Of a stretch of 64,000 bases of DNA, positions 43,165 to 50,631 are shown in pieces. The position numbers and the translations under genes were made by a program. This stretch comes from Bryobacterales bacterium (GTDB lineage Bacteria; Acidobacteriota; Terriglobia; Bryobacterales; Bryobacteraceae), in assembly GCA_020852175.1 (NCBI GenBank), contig JADZBH010000016.1, positions 248,001 through 312,000 on the forward strand, in the 5' to 3' direction. The notes beneath the pieces were generated by a model that did not search any database, was not told where the DNA came from, and saw only the letters and a list, made by a program, of their open reading frames with translations. Every line of letters starts with the position of its first letter. Within the stretch, counting starts at the first letter, position 1.

Positions 43165-44055
43165 CTAGGCCACGGTGCGCTCGCTCACCACCGCCCGCGC
43201 CCCATCGCACGTCATCTCTTTCCCCGCCGCGGTCCACGCCGTCTGCACATAGGCCAGCGCCGCCACCTTGCCCAGCGCCGGCGACCAGGCCGCCGAGGTG
43301 ACCTTCCCGGCCAGCGCATCACCCCCCATCAACGCCGCCCCAGCCTCCGGCGCCGCCTCGCCGTCGATCCAAACCTGCGTCAGGTACCTGTGCGGATTCG
43401 CCCGCGCCCGCACGCGCTCCACGATCTCCTGCCCCAGGTAGCAGCCCTTGGCGAAACTCACCGCGTGCATCAGCCTGGTCTCCTGCACCAGGTGGTTCTC
43501 CTTCACGTCCACGCCGTATCGCGGCCGTGCATTCTCCAGCCGCACCGTGTTCACGGCCTCGGCGCCGGCCTCCGCCACGCCCAAAGCCTTCAGCCGCGCC
43601 AGTACAGTCTCGCGCTCGTCCGCCCCGGCATACACCCGCCCGCCCGCGCCGCCCGCCGCCGTGATCCCCTCGACGAAACCCTCCACGCCCAGAGCCGCGG
43701 CGCCCGGACCCTCCACGCCCACCATGGCGTAGCGCTCGCTCACGTCCTCCACCGTCGCATCGTCGGCGATGATGTACCTGTCCAGGTGCTCGCACAGGAA
43801 TTCGCGCCGGTCCGGCTCCACGTCCAGCCAGAACTCTCCTTCGCGGCACAACACGTTGGCATCGGCGAGTATCTTCCCCTGGGCATTCAGGAAAAACGCG
43901 TAGCACCAGTCCCCCGGCGCCATCTGCTGAATGTGGTTCGTCGTCATCGCGTGCAGCAGCCTCGCCCGGTCTTCCCCCGTGATGCGAATCAGACCGCGCC
44001 CGCGCAAATCAATCCACGCCGCGCCCGTACGCAACTCCTCATAACCCGTCATCAT
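43165..44055 (-). CDS. ygfZ: YgfZ/GcvT-like folate-binding protein
   Basis: A 296-residue aminomethyltransferase-fold protein carrying the YgfZ signature KGCYLGQEIVERVR with the conserved Cys, so it is the folate-dependent iron-sulfur cluster maintenance factor rather than glycine cleavage T protein. ATG 44055 is chosen because it overlaps the last base of the preceding stop (TAATG) and gives the family length; the frame extending to 44316 is a shadow. It is the second gene of a two-gene unit with a small membrane protein. Confidence 0.88.
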   Translation of the reverse strand: MMTGYEELRTGAAWIDLRGRGLIRITGEDRARLLHAMTTNHIQQMAPGDWCYAFFLNAQGKILADANVLCREGEFWLDVEPDRREFLCEHLDRYIIADDATVEDVSERYAMVGVEGPGAAALGVEGFVEGITAAGGAGGRVYAGADERETVLARLKALGVAEAGAEAVNTVRLENARPRYGVDVKENHLVQETRLMHAVSFAKGCYLGQEIVERVRARANPHRYLTQVWIDGEAAPEAGAALMGGDALAGKVTSAAWSPALGKVAALAYVQTAWTAAGKEMTCDGARAVVSERTVA

Positions 44056-44444
44056 TACCTCATCCAGCGCAGCCACGCCGAAATCAACACCACGGCCAGC
44101 CCGCTCCACATCGCTCCGCCCAGCAAACGCCCGCGCTTTTCCACCGGCGTACTTTCCTTGGCCGCGATCGCGCTTACCGCCAGCACATGCAAGGCCAGCA
44201 GAAACTTGATGCCGAACCACATGTGATACCCCGGCGGCGGATTCTCCTTGGTCATCAGGTTCCATAAACCCGCCAGGACCAGTCCCGTCCCCGACCACAG
44301 CACCACGACGCGCCACCGCCGCGCCATCTCATTGGTCACCGGTCCGGCCACGCAATTCAAGGCGATCACGCCGCCCAGCAGCGCCACCGCCGATGCCACA
44401 TGCACGAAGCGTGCGAATACCTTCACTACAATCGCAAGATCCAT
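44055..44444 (-). CDS. Four-helix membrane protein
   Basis: A 129-residue integral membrane protein with four hydrophobic helices and conserved-looking His residues at FVHVASA (first helix) and in ALHVLAV (third helix), reminiscent of CopD/DUF2269-type heme or copper membrane proteins. No definite assignment. A CATAAT box at 44452-44457 precedes its ATG by 7 bases; GAGGG touches the ATG. It is transcribed away from the MBL gene 53 bases to its right. Confidence 0.6.
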   Translation of the reverse strand: MDLAIVVKVFARFVHVASAVALLGGVIALNCVAGPVTNEMARRWRVVVLWSGTGLVLAGLWNLMTKENPPPGYHMWFGIKFLLALHVLAVSAIAAKESTPVEKRGRLLGGAMWSGLAVVLISAWLRWMR

Positions 44445-44451
44445 CCCTCTT

Positions 44452-44457
44452 ATTATG
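44452..44457 (-). promoter_or_regulatory. CATAAT box, 7 bases before ATG 44444
   Basis: Five of six bases match the -10 consensus, read on the minus strand, at leaderless spacing to the small membrane protein gene. The divergent MBL gene has its own TACAAT box 27 bases away. Confidence 0.4.
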
Positions 44458-44483
44458 AAGGTTTCTCCCCCATCGCCGCCCGC

Positions 44484-44489
44484 TACAAT
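44484..44489 (+). promoter_or_regulatory. TACAAT box, 8 bases before GTG 44498
   Basis: A near-consensus -10 hexamer just upstream of the MBL hydrolase gene. The bases between contain GAGAGT, which is too close to act as a normal ribosome-binding site. Confidence 0.4.
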
Positions 44490-44497
44490 CGAGAGTA

Positions 44498-45136
44498 GTG
44501 ATCCATGAAATCCTGCCCACAGGCGCGTTGCAGTGCAACTGCTCCGTGTTCGGCGATGAAACCACGCGCGAGGCCATTGTCATCGACCCCGGCGACGGCG
44601 GCGATCTCACCCGGCTCGAAGAGATCCTCCATCACCATCGGCTCAAGGTGAAGGCCATCGTCATCACCCACGCGCACATCGACCACATCGGCGCCGCCGC
44701 CAAGCTCAAGGCCGCCACCGGAGCGCCCGTCTATATGAATGCCGCCGACCAGCCTCTCTACGATCATCTGGATACGCAGGCCCAGTGGCTCAACATGGCC
44801 CCGCCCGAGCGAACCGGTGTCGATGTCCACACGCGCGACGGCGCCACGCTCACCTGCGGCGCCACCTCGATGACGCTTCTGCACACGCCCGGCCACACCC
44901 AGGGCAGCCTTTGTGTCTTCCTCCCGTCCGAACAACTGCTCATCGCCGGCGACACGCTGTTCCGCGACTCGGTGGGCCGCACGGACCTCCCCGGCGGCGA
45001 TTCCCGCATGCTGCTGCGCTCCATCAAGAACAAGTTGCTCGCGCTGCCCGACGAAACGCGCGTTGTCGCCGGCCACGGCCCGGACACCACCATCGGACGG
45101 GAACGCGAACGCAACCCCTTCCTGCAACGCCTGTGA
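44498..45136 (+). CDS. Metallo-beta-lactamase fold hydrolase, glyoxalase II-like
   Basis: A 212-residue MBL hydrolase with all dinuclear metal ligands: THAHIDHIG, HTPGHTQGS, AGDTLF (bridging Asp) and the final VAGHGPDT His. The compact size and the motif spacing match the YcbL/glyoxalase II-like subgroup, which cleaves thioesters such as S-lactoylglutathione. The start is GTG 44498; a later ATG in the same frame would remove the first strand. Transcribed divergently from the small membrane protein. Confidence 0.9.
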   Translation: MIHEILPTGALQCNCSVFGDETTREAIVIDPGDGGDLTRLEEILHHHRLKVKAIVITHAHIDHIGAAAKLKAATGAPVYMNAADQPLYDHLDTQAQWLNMAPPERTGVDVHTRDGATLTCGATSMTLLHTPGHTQGSLCVFLPSEQLLIAGDTLFRDSVGRTDLPGGDSRMLLRSIKNKLLALPDETRVVAGHGPDTTIGRERERNPFLQRL

Positions 45137-45154
45137 GGCGCCCGCTTTCAACCT

Positions 45155-45430
45155 TTAGGTTGACCTCTCCTGACGCTCACGCTTGATCTCCGCCATCGCC
45201 TCCACGGTCAGCTCCTTCGCGCCTTCCAGCAATTGCGTGATGATCCGGACGTCCATGACCGGCTTGCCCGGCTGCCGCGCGCTCTGGCAGTACACGCCGT
45301 GCTGCCCCACCAGCACCAGCGCATCGGTCAACAGATCCATTGTCAGCGCCAGCCGCCCCCGCGCCACGCCCATCTGGAACTCGTAGCTCTCCAGGTCCCG
45401 TTCCCGCTCTTTCAAGATTGGATGCGCCAT
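45155..45430 (-). CDS. Hypothetical protein, 91 residues
   Basis: A small, mostly helical cytosolic protein with no family I recognise. It has a charged N-terminal helix (HPILKERERDLESYEFQMG), a hydrophobic middle (LALTMDLLTDALVLVG) and a charged end rich in Glu and Arg. It starts 5 bases after the stop of the esterase gene, so it is probably in that operon. Composition and codon usage are like its neighbours, which supports that it is translated. Confidence 0.6.
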   Translation of the reverse strand: MAHPILKERERDLESYEFQMGVARGRLALTMDLLTDALVLVGQHGVYCQSARQPGKPVMDVRIITQLLEGAKELTVEAMAEIKRERQERST

Positions 45431-45434
45431 GGCT

Positions 45435-46298
45435 TTATTGCATCACGCCGCGCTGCTTCAAGAACGCGAAAATCTGCTCCTGCAACTCCTTCATCTTTTC
45501 CGGCGGAAATCCGTGCTTGCCGCCCTGCACCGTGATCAATTCGGCGTCGTTGCCCGCGTCGCGCAAAGCCTTGGTGATCCTGGTTCCGTGTTCGTAAGGC
45601 ACCGTCGGATCCAGGTCGCCGTGAATCGTCAACACCGGCGGCAAACCGCGCCGCACATAGGTCTTCGGCGAAACGCGGTCGGCCAGCGCGAAACGCCCGT
45701 CCTGCTCCGGCACCCACGTCACGGCGTACGGCCGCATGTTCGGCCCCTGCAACTGGTCGCCCACGTCGGTGATCCCATAGAAGTTGATCACCGCCGCCAC
45801 CTTGGCCGGCTTGCCCAGCTTCGCCTTCTTCGGCGTCAGACCCACCATCAACGCCAGGTGGCCGCCCGCCGACCCGCCCGTCACCACGATCTTCTTCTTG
45901 TTCACGTTCAGACGCTTCGCGTTCTTCTGAAACCATTGCGCCGCCCGCAGCACATCCTCCACCGCCGCCGGCGCCGGGGCCGCGCGCGCCAGCCGGTACT
46001 CCACGTTCACCGCCACGAAACCCTTCTCCACGTAAGGCAAAACCCATCGCGACACCATCGACTCCTTCGTGCCGCCCGTCCATCCGCCGCCGTGAATCAC
46101 AAGAATCCCCGGATGCTTCGGCTGGCCCTTCGCGCTCCACCCGGCGGGCTTGAACACATCCACTTTCGTTTCCGGATATTCGGCATAGGCGATGTTGGCC
46201 TCCACCGTCACTCCGGGCGGCAAAGCGGGCGGCGCCTGTTGCGGCTGGGCCGCCAGCATCCCCACGCTCAACAAAATCGAGGCTATGGCTGTGCGCAT
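45435..46298 (-). CDS. Secreted alpha/beta hydrolase (esterase/peptidase-like)
   Basis: A 287-residue hydrolase with a signal peptide (MRTAIASILLSVGMLAA). It has the oxyanion motif IHGGGWTGG, nucleophile elbow VTGGSAGGHLAL (Ser), Asp in HGDLDPTVPYEHG and His in QGGKHGFPP, so the Ser-Asp-His triad is complete, in the BD-FAE/hormone-sensitive-lipase-like group common in polysaccharide-degrading loci. ATG 46298 begins the signal peptide; the longer frame to 46484 overlaps the divergent CBM9 gene. The start codon lies a few bases from that gene's, so their promoters overlap. Confidence 0.88.
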   Translation of the reverse strand: MRTAIASILLSVGMLAAQPQQAPPALPPGVTVEANIAYAEYPETKVDVFKPAGWSAKGQPKHPGILVIHGGGWTGGTKESMVSRWVLPYVEKGFVAVNVEYRLARAAPAPAAVEDVLRAAQWFQKNAKRLNVNKKKIVVTGGSAGGHLALMVGLTPKKAKLGKPAKVAAVINFYGITDVGDQLQGPNMRPYAVTWVPEQDGRFALADRVSPKTYVRRGLPPVLTIHGDLDPTVPYEHGTRITKALRDAGNDAELITVQGGKHGFPPEKMKELQEQIFAFLKQRGVMQ

Positions 46299-46304
46299 AA
46301 TGAG

Positions 46305-46310
46305 AGCATA
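46305..46310 (-). promoter_or_regulatory. TATGCT box, 6 bases before esterase ATG
   Basis: A TANNNT hexamer on the minus strand at leaderless spacing. It overlaps the start region of the divergent CBM9 gene. Confidence 0.3.
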
Positions 46311-46311
46311 C

Positions 46312-47037
46312 ATGACACGCCCCGCCCTTCTTGCCGCCGCGCTGCTGGCTCCGGCGCTCGCCCTGGCCGATGAGCCGTTGAAAATTCCCCGCGCCCGGCG
46401 CGACTTCGCCCTTACCGCGGATCCCTCCGCCGCGGCCTGGAAAAAAGCTGCCTCCACCCACGCCTCCATCGACCCCATGGGCAAGGATCAGGGTGGCAAC
46501 GCCTACGACTTCCGCCTGTTGTGGACCCCCGCCTATCTCTACGTCCACTTCACCTGCCCTTACGACACGCTCACCCTCAAGCCGAACCCCGATACGAAGA
46601 ACGAAACCTACGCACTTTGGGACTGGGATGTCGCCGAAATCTTCATCGGCGCCGACTTCAACGCCATCCACCGCTACCGCGAATACCAGGTTTCGCCGCA
46701 AGGCGAATGGGTCGATCTCGACATCGACCGCAAGGCCATGGACGGTCCCAACGCCGTGAAATGGAACTCCGGCTTCGAGGTGGCCGCCAAAATCGACGCC
46801 ACGAAAAAGATCTGGTACGGCGCCATGAAAATTCCCGCCGCCTCCATCCTCGACGGCGTCCCCGGCGCGCCCGCGCACAATCAGCCCGGCCTGAAACTTC
46901 GCTTGAATGTCTTCCGCCTGGCTGGCAAAGGTCCAGTGAACGGCGTGGGCCCCTCGCGCAGCATCGTCTGGAAACGAATCGGCAATCCCAGCCATCACAC
47001 GCCCGAAGTATTTGGCGAGGCCGTTCTGCTCAAATAG
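46312..47037 (+). CDS. Secreted CBM9-like carbohydrate-binding protein
   Basis: A 241-residue exported protein; signal peptide to about residue 18 (LLAAALLAPALALA). The remainder is a CBM9/DOMON-like beta-sandwich: FALTADPSAAAWKKA, LLWTPAYLYVHFTCP, LWDWDVAEIFIGAD, YREYQVSPQGEWVDLDID and GAMKIPAAS, the usual succession for this family, which binds sugar chain ends. The start is 46312; an in-frame ATG at 46300 adds four residues. The divergent esterase lies 13 bases away. It precedes two phosphohexomutase genes by 5 bases. Confidence 0.8.
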   Translation: MTRPALLAAALLAPALALADEPLKIPRARRDFALTADPSAAAWKKAASTHASIDPMGKDQGGNAYDFRLLWTPAYLYVHFTCPYDTLTLKPNPDTKNETYALWDWDVAEIFIGADFNAIHRYREYQVSPQGEWVDLDIDRKAMDGPNAVKWNSGFEVAAKIDATKKIWYGAMKIPAASILDGVPGAPAHNQPGLKLRLNVFRLAGKGPVNGVGPSRSIVWKRIGNPSHHTPEVFGEAVLLK

Positions 47038-47042
47038 AACAT

Positions 47043-48434
47043 ATGAGCACGCGCGCCCTGCGCATCTCCCACGTTGGACTTCGCGGCGTCGTCGGCAACG
47101 GCCTCACCGCCACACATGTCCTCGACTTCGCCTCCGCCTTCGGCACATTCCTCGATCTGCCCGCCTCCCGGGCCCCCGTCGTGGTGGGGCGCGACCCGCG
47201 GCTGTCCGGCCTCATGTTGCGCGAAGGCGTGGTCAGCGCCCTGCTGGCCACCGGACACAACGTGGTGGACCTCGGTCTGGTTTCCACGCCCGTCATCCAG
47301 CATGCCATCACGCGGCTCGGCGCGCCCGGCGGCATCTCCATCGGCGCCTCGCACAACGACGCCCACTGGAACGCCCTCAAATTCTTCGGCCGAGAGGCGG
47401 CCTACCTCTCCACCACGCAGGCCACCGAACTGCTCGACATCTACCACCTCCGCAACTTCCGCTTCGTCCCCTACAATCAACTCGGCGCACTTTCCGCGGA
47501 CTCCACCTCCATCGGCGCCTACCTCTCCTCGCTCGCCGGCGCCTTTGACTTCGACCGCCTGCGCCGTTTCCGCGTCGTCGTCGATTGCTGCAACGGCACC
47601 AGTTCGCTCCTGCTGCAACGGATGAACGAGGAGTACGGCTTCTCCTTCATCCTGATCAACGCCGCCACCGACGGAGGCCAGTTCGCCCATTCGCCCGCCA
47701 CCAACTCACGCACCGTCGCTCTCCAACTGGCGCCCCTGATTCAACCGCTCAACGCCCAGGCCGGCTTTCTGTTCGACGTCGATTCCGACCGAGTCGCCCT
47801 GGCCACCGACCGCGGCGATCCCGTCAGCGAGGAACTCGTCTTCCCCCTGATCGCCGACCACGTCCTGCCCAAATCCGAAGGCCGCACCGTCATCACGAAC
47901 CTCTCCACCACGGCCCTCATCGACGAGGTCGTGGCCCGCCATTCCGGCCGTCTGCTGCGAGCCCCCGTCGGCCGCCAGGCGGCCATCGACGCTCTCTCCG
48001 CCTTCCGCCCCGGACAGGTCGCCATGGCCGGCGAAGGCACCGGCGCCATCATGTTCGCCCGGTTTCCTTATATCTACGACGGCATCGTGAGCATGCTTAC
48101 CATTCTGGAAATGCTGGCCGAACGCGGCCAGCCGCTGTCGGCCATTCTCGCCACCTACCCCCGGTTCAGCATGTTGAAAGGCGAGGTGCCGCTGGCCACC
48201 ACGCGCATCCCGGCCCTGCTGATGAGCCTGCAGGAGCAGTTCTCCGGCGGTATCGCCGACACCTCCGACGGCCTCCGTATCGACTGGCCTCCAACAGAGA
48301 CCGCCCCGCAACGCTGGTTCCACGTCCGCGTCGCCCAAACCGAGCCCATCGTCCGCGTCATCTGCGAACAGCGCGGCGCGCCGCCCTACGCGCTCCACGA
48401 CGCGCTCATGGATCACGTCAGGAGCTTTTCATGA
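47043..48434 (+). CDS. Phosphohexomutase family protein, divergent active site
   Basis: A 463-residue member of the phosphoglucomutase/phosphomannomutase/GlmM superfamily with the four-domain order intact: start RISHVGLRGVVG, phosphoserine loop GASHND with Ser103 (the standard is TASHNP), metal loop DVDSDRVAL (standard DGDGDR), sugar loop GEGTGAI (standard GExSGG/H) and a C-terminal phosphate-binding domain ending with RVAQTEPIVRV. Several substitutions suggest different substrate use or loss of activity. ATG 47043 directly follows the CBM9 gene; the stop overlaps the next mutase (ATGA). Confidence 0.85.
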   Translation: MSTRALRISHVGLRGVVGNGLTATHVLDFASAFGTFLDLPASRAPVVVGRDPRLSGLMLREGVVSALLATGHNVVDLGLVSTPVIQHAITRLGAPGGISIGASHNDAHWNALKFFGREAAYLSTTQATELLDIYHLRNFRFVPYNQLGALSADSTSIGAYLSSLAGAFDFDRLRRFRVVVDCCNGTSSLLLQRMNEEYGFSFILINAATDGGQFAHSPATNSRTVALQLAPLIQPLNAQAGFLFDVDSDRVALATDRGDPVSEELVFPLIADHVLPKSEGRTVITNLSTTALIDEVVARHSGRLLRAPVGRQAAIDALSAFRPGQVAMAGEGTGAIMFARFPYIYDGIVSMLTILEMLAERGQPLSAILATYPRFSMLKGEVPLATTRIPALLMSLQEQFSGGIADTSDGLRIDWPPTETAPQRWFHVRVAQTEPIVRVICEQRGAPPYALHDALMDHVRSFS

Positions 48435-49789
48435 GCGTCCGCGAACACAAACTCAAAGTCGGCGTCTCCGGCGTCCGCGGCGTGGTCGGCGAATTTTTCA
48501 CGCCCGCCCTCACCGCCGCGCTCTCGCAGGCCTTCGGCACCTATGTCGGCCGCGGCCGCGTCGTTGTCGGCCGGGACACCCGCCCCTCCGGCGAAATGAT
48601 CCTCCACTCGGTCCGCTGCGGTCTGCTCGCCGCCGGATGCGAGGTCATAGACACCGGCATTCTGCCCACCCCCACCATTCAGGTCTACATCGCCGCCACC
48701 AAGGCCAACGGCGGCATCGCCATCACCGCCTCGCACAATCCGCCCGAATACAACGCCCTCAAGTTCTTCAATGGCCAGGGCCTGTTCTGCAACACCTACG
48801 AGCGCGGCGAACTGATCGACCTCTGGCACCAAAGCGACTTCCACCACGCCCACAACGCCGACATGCGCCGCGTGGTCACCGAACTGAACGTCCCCAAACG
48901 CATCCACTTTGAACGCGTTCTCTCCCACGTCGACGTCGAGCGCATCCGCCGCCGCCGCTTCCGCGTCGCCCTGGATGCCGTCAACGGAGCCGGCTCCCTG
49001 CTCTCGGTCGAATTTCTCCGCGAGCACCTGAACTGCGAACTCCACGCCATCGCCGTCGACCCAACCAAGCCGTTTCCCCGTGTCGCCGAGCCGCGGCCGG
49101 ACACCCTCGGCGATCTACAGGCCCTCGTCCGGGAAACCGGATGCGACATCGGCTTCGCCCAGGACCCCGACGGCGACCGCCTCGCCGTGTGCGACGAAAC
49201 CGGAAACGTGCTCGACAACGACGATGTGCTCGCCCTGGCCATCGACGCCTGCCTCTCGCGCCTGCCCGGCGACGTCGTCGTCAACCTCACCACCTCATCG
49301 GTCATCGACGACATCGCCGCCCGCCACGGACGCCGCGTGTTCCGCACCCCGGTCGGCGAAGCCAACGTCGTCGAACGAATGCAAAGCGTCCAGGCCGTCA
49401 TCGGCGGCGAAGGGTCCAATGGCGGCATCATCTTCCCCGCCGTGCAATACTGCCGCGACTCCTACAACGGCATGGCCTTTCTGCTCGACCTCATGGCCGC
49501 CACCGGCCAATCCGTCACGCAGCTTGCCGCGCGCCTGCCCCGCTACACCCGCCGCCTCGGCAGCGTCGCCTACCAGCATGGCCGCCTTGCCGCTCTCATG
49601 CAGTCCGTCGAGGATGCTTTCACGGCCCCCGCCGTGGACCGCACCGATGGCCTGAAGCTAATCTGGCCCGGCCGCTGGATCCATGTCCGCAGCTCAAATA
49701 CGGAGCCCATTCTCCGGTTCGCCGTGGAATCCACTACGGAACGGGAAGCCGATGAAATGTTTCAACGTGTCAAGGAGTTCGCCCTGTGA
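48431..49789 (+). CDS. Phosphoglucosamine mutase/phosphomannomutase family protein
   Basis: A 452-residue phosphohexomutase with the canonical set: VGVSGVRGVVG, TASHNPP with Ser101, DPDGDRLAV, GEGSNGGI and HVRSSNTEPILRF. It isomerises hexose 1- and 6-phosphates; GlmM-type (glucosamine) or mannose/glucose use cannot be distinguished here. It is coupled to the divergent paralogue just upstream, both in the same order as a duplication. The FtsB-like gene lies convergently 31 bases away. Confidence 0.88.
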   Translation: MSVREHKLKVGVSGVRGVVGEFFTPALTAALSQAFGTYVGRGRVVVGRDTRPSGEMILHSVRCGLLAAGCEVIDTGILPTPTIQVYIAATKANGGIAITASHNPPEYNALKFFNGQGLFCNTYERGELIDLWHQSDFHHAHNADMRRVVTELNVPKRIHFERVLSHVDVERIRRRRFRVALDAVNGAGSLLSVEFLREHLNCELHAIAVDPTKPFPRVAEPRPDTLGDLQALVRETGCDIGFAQDPDGDRLAVCDETGNVLDNDDVLALAIDACLSRLPGDVVVNLTTSSVIDDIAARHGRRVFRTPVGEANVVERMQSVQAVIGGEGSNGGIIFPAVQYCRDSYNGMAFLLDLMAATGQSVTQLAARLPRYTRRLGSVAYQHGRLAALMQSVEDAFTAPAVDRTDGLKLIWPGRWIHVRSSNTEPILRFAVESTTEREADEMFQRVKEFAL

Positions 49790-49820
49790 TGCCGCGCCGC
49801 CCCCGGAACCCGCGCCAGGC

Positions 49821-50153
49821 CTAAGGCTCTACGGCGCCGTCTTTTGGCGGCGCCACGGACTTTCCTGCGTCCGCGTCGGTATGGAAAACCTCTTCGCCCT
49901 CGGATAGGTACCCCAGCGCTTCACGGACCGCCCTCTTCTGCACGTCCGGATTGCTCTTCAGCCCCTCGTTCGCCTTGCGCAGTTCCTGGTTGCCCGATTC
50001 AATCGCCCGGTTCCGCTCTTCCAACTCCCGTAGCTGTTTCCGCTTGGCCAGCAGCGCCGGGATTCCGTTTTCCCCCGCCAAATGTACCGCCGCGAACCCG
50101 CACACCAGTACAATTGCTACGAGATAGCCCGCGCGCCGTAAGTGTTCGATCAT
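49821..50153 (-). CDS. FtsB/DivIC-like septum protein
   Basis: A 110-residue bitopic protein: short cytoplasmic N terminus, one membrane helix (about residues 8-27), a coiled coil with heptads (LAKRKQLRELEERNRAIE, about 36-70) and a C-terminal segment RAVREALGYLSEGE matching the FtsB/FtsL-type division scaffold. It would join the FtsQLB complex. Divergent from cutA with 80 bases between the starts. The tail is proline- and acid-rich. Confidence 0.75.
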   Translation of the reverse strand: MIEHLRRAGYLVAIVLVCGFAAVHLAGENGIPALLAKRKQLRELEERNRAIESGNQELRKANEGLKSNPDVQKRAVREALGYLSEGEEVFHTDADAGKSVAPPKDGAVEP

Positions 50154-50212
50154 CTCTTGCTTTCGTCCCTGCCGGATTCACCTCCGAGTGAACCCATGCC
50201 ACGTCTTTTGTT

Positions 50213-50218
50213 TATAAT
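50213..50218 (+). promoter_or_regulatory. TATAAT -10 box upstream of cutA
   Basis: A perfect TATAAT, 15 bases before ATG 50234, followed by an A-rich leader with no ribosome-binding site. The -35 region (around 50190) has no obvious TTGACA. Confidence 0.5.
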
Positions 50219-50233
50219 CGAAAATCGAAAAAA

Positions 50234-50584
50234 ATGCCACAGGAAACTTCTCCCAAAGTACTCACGACAGATAAGATCGTCGTTCTTGCCACCTGCTCAA
50301 CGCAGGACGAGGCCCACCGCATCGCACGCCGTCTGCTGGACCTCCGTCTGGCAGCCTGCGTACAGATTTCCACGCCCGTCCGGAGCCTCTACCGCTGGCA
50401 GGGAGACATCGAGGAGTCCGCCGAAGTCCAACTCTTCATCAAGTCCGCGCTCCCCCTGTTTGGCCGCCTGCGCGACGAAATCGCCGGTCTCCACTCCTAT
50501 ACAACGCCGGAAATCCTCGCCCTGGCGGTTGCCGAGGGCGATTCCGCCTACCTCGCCTGGATGGACCGCGAACTGCTCCCCTGA
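50234..50584 (+). CDS. cutA: CutA divalent-cation tolerance protein
   Basis: A 116-residue member of the CutA1 family, a trimeric ferredoxin-like protein linked to copper/divalent-cation tolerance. The conserved pattern is complete: VLATCSTQDEAHRIARRLLD, LAACVQI, YRWQGDIEESAEVQLFIK and HSYTTPEILALAV. ATG 50234 lies after an A-rich stretch. The TATAAT upstream makes it a likely own transcription unit, and the sulfatase gene follows after 47 bases. Confidence 0.93.
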   Translation: MPQETSPKVLTTDKIVVLATCSTQDEAHRIARRLLDLRLAACVQISTPVRSLYRWQGDIEESAEVQLFIKSALPLFGRLRDEIAGLHSYTTPEILALAVAEGDSAYLAWMDRELLP

Positions 50585-50620
50585 CCCCGCCGCGCTCCAC
50601 CTTCGGAACCATTCCTCCAG

Positions 50621-50626
50621 TACAAT
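50621..50626 (+). promoter_or_regulatory. TACAAT box, 5 bases before GTG 50632
   Basis: A near-consensus -10 hexamer between cutA and the sulfatase gene. The gap to GTG 50632 is slightly shorter than for the other boxes, so the assignment is tentative. Confidence 0.3.
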
Positions 50627-50631
50627 GATGG

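Noticed and set aside
46291..46318. A GTGCGCATAA arm identical to the left arm of E. coli dif
   Set aside because: The right arm does not match TTATGTTAA, it lies in the start region of two genes, and it is 20 kb from the base-skew switch.
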